Of a stretch of DNA of 7,177 bases, positions 6,045-7,177 are shown piece after piece (the stretch's first letter is position 1; every line of letters starts with the position of its first letter). Source of the DNA: Sphingomonadales bacterium (GTDB taxonomy: Bacteria; Pseudomonadota; Alphaproteobacteria; Sphingomonadales; Sphingomonadaceae). Position numbers and translations under genes: made by a program. The notes below the pieces were generated by a model. That model saw only the letters and a list, made by a program, of their open reading frames with translations, had not been told where the DNA came from and ran no database searches. The DNA lies in contig JAIYAA010000380.1 of NCBI GenBank assembly GCA_027489295.1, forward strand, positions 1-7,177, in the 5' to 3' direction.

Positions 6045-6287
6045 TCAGGACCGCCAGCGCCAGTCGCCGTCGGTCTTGATCCGCGTGATCCAGACAAGCG
6101 CGAACGCGACCGGCATGAGCAACAGCAGGAACAGCGGATGCTCCGGCAGCGCGAAGCGGGTGATCCCGCCGACCAGCAGGATGAAGCCGGCGACGATCAG
6201 CCAGCCCTGCCACGTCACCGGCGTGGCGCCATAGCCGAACGCCTTGGGCTTGAACCAATAGCCGTCGCGAACTCGATCCTCGGTCAT
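6045..6287 (-). CDS. Small two-helix membrane protein with WFKPKAFGYG motif
   Basis: An 80-residue protein of unknown function. A polar N-terminus carries YWFKPKAFGYGATPVTWQGW (residues 10-29), then two membrane helices at about 28-43 and 51-68, and a short polar tail ending GDWRWRS. From memory, small proteins with a WFxPKxxGYGxxP-x-x-WxGW pattern recur in Proteobacteria without an assigned role; I cannot name a Pfam family. ATG 6287 is fixed by AAGGAG seven bases upstream, and the start overlaps the preceding gene's stop as ATGA, so translation is coupled. An open frame continues further upstream, but that extension is a shadow of the ribbon-helix-helix gene. It is the last gene of the SPFH unit and converges with the 149-residue gene with three bases between stops. 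A membrane role alongside the SPFH protein is plausible but inferred. Confidence 0.82.
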   Translation of the reverse strand: MTEDRVRDGYWFKPKAFGYGATPVTWQGWLIVAGFILLVGGITRFALPEHPLFLLLLMPVAFALVWITRIKTDGDWRWRS

Positions 6288-6505
6288 TCCACATCTCCTT
6301 GGGAGTCCTTGGGCGGGCGGCCGCGCCTGGGCCGCACCGGATCGGCGAGCTTCACCCCCCGCCGCGCCAGCGCCTCGCGCAGCAGGCATTCCACCTGCGC
6401 GTTGATGCTGCGCAGGTCGGTCGCCGCACTCCGCTCGATCGCGGCATAGAGCGCCGGATCGAGGCGGAGGGGAAACGCCTTCTTCTGCGGGGGAACGCTC
6501 ACCAC
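6284..6505 (-). CDS. Arc-type ribbon-helix-helix protein with AT-hook-like tail
   Basis: A 73-residue protein that looks like a ribbon-helix-helix DNA-binding protein of the Arc/HicB-antitoxin kind. KKAFPLRLD (8-16) fits the DNA-contacting strand, PALYAAIERSAATD (17-30) the first helix, and RSINAQVECLLREAL (32-46) the second. Arc-type proteins dimerise through the strand and place it in the major groove. A tail PRRGRPPK (59-66) resembles an AT-hook (core GRP flanked by basic residues), which would add minor-groove contacts. Two consecutive GTG codons at 6505 and 6502 can start it; AAGG overlapping the upstream TAA is seven bases from the second and four from the first, so 6502 is slightly favoured by spacing. 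It follows the SPFH gene by six bases and overlaps the next start by ATGA. It might autoregulate the unit, or be an antitoxin-like orphan; no toxin is adjacent. Confidence 0.8.
   Translation of the reverse strand: MVSVPPQKKAFPLRLDPALYAAIERSAATDLRSINAQVECLLREALARRGVKLADPVRPRRGRPPKDSQGDVE
6295..6300 (-). promoter_or_regulatory. Ribosome site of the 80-residue membrane protein gene
   Basis: AAGGAG on the - strand lies seven bases before ATG 6287, inside the last codons of the ribbon-helix-helix gene. It settles the start of the small membrane protein and supports coupled translation. Confidence 0.8.
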
Positions 6506-6511
6506 CCTGCC

Positions 6512-7177
6512 TTACTGATAGAGCGAGCCAGCATTCACCACCGGCTGGGTGTCGCGCTCGCCGCACAGCACCACCATCAGGTTGGACACCATGGCCGCGC
6601 GGCGCTCGTCATCCAGCTCGACGACGTTCTTGGCCGAGAGCTGGTCGAGCGCCAGCTCGACCATCCCCACCGCGCCCTCGACCAGCGTCTTGCGCGCCGC
6701 GACCACCGCCTGGGCCTGCTGGCGTCGCAGCATCGCGCCCGCAATCTCCTGCGCATAGGCGAGATGGGTGAAGCCGCATTCGTCGACGGTGATGCCGGCC
6801 ACCGCAAGGCGTGCGATCAGCTCGGCGCGCAATTCCACCCCCACCTGATCGTGGTTGCCGCGCAGCGTCACTTCCTGATGCTCGAAATCGTCATAGGGAT
6901 AGCGCGAGCCGATGGTACGCACCGCCGCCTCGATCTGGACGTTCACGAAGGCCTTGTAATCGTCGACGTCGAACAGCGCCTGGGCGGTATCGGTCACGCG
7001 CCACACCACCTGTGCCGCCATCTCGATCGGGTTGCCGCGCAGGTCGTTCACCTTGATCTTGTCCGAGATCATGTTGTTGGCGCGCACCGAGACCTTGGTC
7101 TTGATCAGCCAGGGCCAGGACCAGCGCAGCCCGGTGGTGCGATCGGTGCCGCGATAATCGCCGAACAGCAGGATCGC
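6512..7177 (-). CDS. SPFH/band 7 domain protein, 3' part (5' end outside window)
   Basis: SPFH (stomatin/prohibitin/flotillin/HflK-C) proteins form oligomeric scaffolds at the inner membrane, often tied to membrane domains or proteolysis. The frame is open to the window edge and gives 221 residues plus TAA. The N-terminal membrane anchor expected for the family must lie beyond the edge. Seen in the fragment: [17 protein letters not shown] (3-19), then [28 protein letters not shown] (43-61), a [19 protein letters not shown] block, and [19 protein letters not shown], the typical alternating band 7 core. [20 protein letters not shown] follows near 140-160, a helical region common in SPFH proteins. 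The C-terminus has [23 protein letters not shown] 7087 is internal; the protein clearly continues upstream. The ribbon-helix-helix gene starts six bases after the stop, with its ribosome site overlapping TAA. Family call is firm; cellular role is unknown. Confidence 0.9.
   Translation of the reverse strand, partial: AILLFGDYRGTDRTTGLRWSWPWLIKTKVSVRANNMISDKIKVNDLRGNPIEMAAQVVWRVTDTAQALFDVDDYKAFVNVQIEAAVRTIGSRYPYDDFEHQEVTLRGNHDQVGVELRAELIARLAVAGITVDECGFTHLAYAQEIAGAMLRRQQAQAVVAARKTLVEGAVGMVELALDQLSAKNVVELDDERRAAMVSNLMVVLCGERDTQPVVNAGSLYQ

Noticed and set aside
5510..6079. 189-codon open frame on the + strand overlapping the 149-residue membrane protein
   Set aside because: Its product is Gly/Ala/Arg-rich with no hydrophobic pattern or domain, whereas the 5592 frame has a ribosome site and clear membrane helices.
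6284..6505. Complete toxin-antitoxin module around the ribbon-helix-helix gene
   Set aside because: Neither neighbour resembles a known toxin: one is an SPFH protein and the other a small two-helix membrane protein. The membrane protein as toxin remains only a remote possibility.
6288..6566. N-terminal extension of the 80-residue membrane protein
   Set aside because: The extension is a shadow frame of the ribbon-helix-helix gene and SPFH 3' end; AAGGAG before ATG 6287 fixes the start.
1..7177. CRISPR array, tRNA/rRNA, insertion sequence or prophage remnant
   Set aside because: No regularly spaced repeats, RNA gene signatures, transposase or integrase motifs, or terminal inverted repeats were seen on either strand.

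Overview
The window is about 7.2 kb of dense, very GC-rich chromosomal DNA. Gene content, order and protein style point to an alphaproteobacterium of the Sphingomonadales (Sphingomonas-like). This is inferred from hisD-nusB-thiL gene order, an alphaproteobacterial-type RuvB start, a DUF4337-type membrane protein and a possible GTTC-N7-GTTC type LexA site. No rRNA, tRNA, CRISPR array, insertion sequence, phage gene or attachment site is visible. No gap between genes exceeds 165 bases.

Layout. (1) Bases 1-2248, + strand: the 3' two-thirds of hisD (histidine synthesis), then nusB (transcription antitermination) and thiL (thiamine phosphate kinase). These are packed as one transcription unit with gaps of 12 and 28 bases. 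(2) Bases 2245-3267, - strand: ruvB, convergent with thiL. The two stop codons share the palindrome CTAG. (3) Bases 3357-4247, + strand: a D-2-hydroxyacid dehydrogenase divergent from ruvB. (4) Bases 4262-5426, - strand: ruvA followed by a coupled DUF4337-like membrane protein. The usual ruvA-ruvB pair is therefore split by two unrelated genes, and ruvC is not in the window. (5) Bases 5592-6041, + strand: an unrecognised three-helix membrane protein, divergent from ruvA. (6) Bases 7177-6045, - strand: a three-gene, translationally coupled unit. It holds an SPFH/band 7 protein (5' end beyond the window), a ribbon-helix-helix protein with an AT-hook-like tail, and an 80-residue two-helix membrane protein.

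How the genes work together. RuvA and RuvB form the Holliday junction branch-migration motor although here they lie in separate transcription units. A near-consensus alphaproteobacterial LexA site lies 68 bases upstream of ruvA, and none is evident before ruvB. HisD, NusB and ThiL are housekeeping proteins with no shared pathway. The SPFH unit looks like a membrane scaffold made together with a small DNA-binding protein and a small membrane protein. It is the most plausible under-described system here, but nothing in the window shows what it does.

Most of this window is ordinary core-genome material. The most useful second-look items are the SPFH/RHH/small membrane protein unit, the possible LexA site at ruvA, the split of ruvA from ruvB, and a 10-codon reading frame that links the nusB stop to the thiL start.
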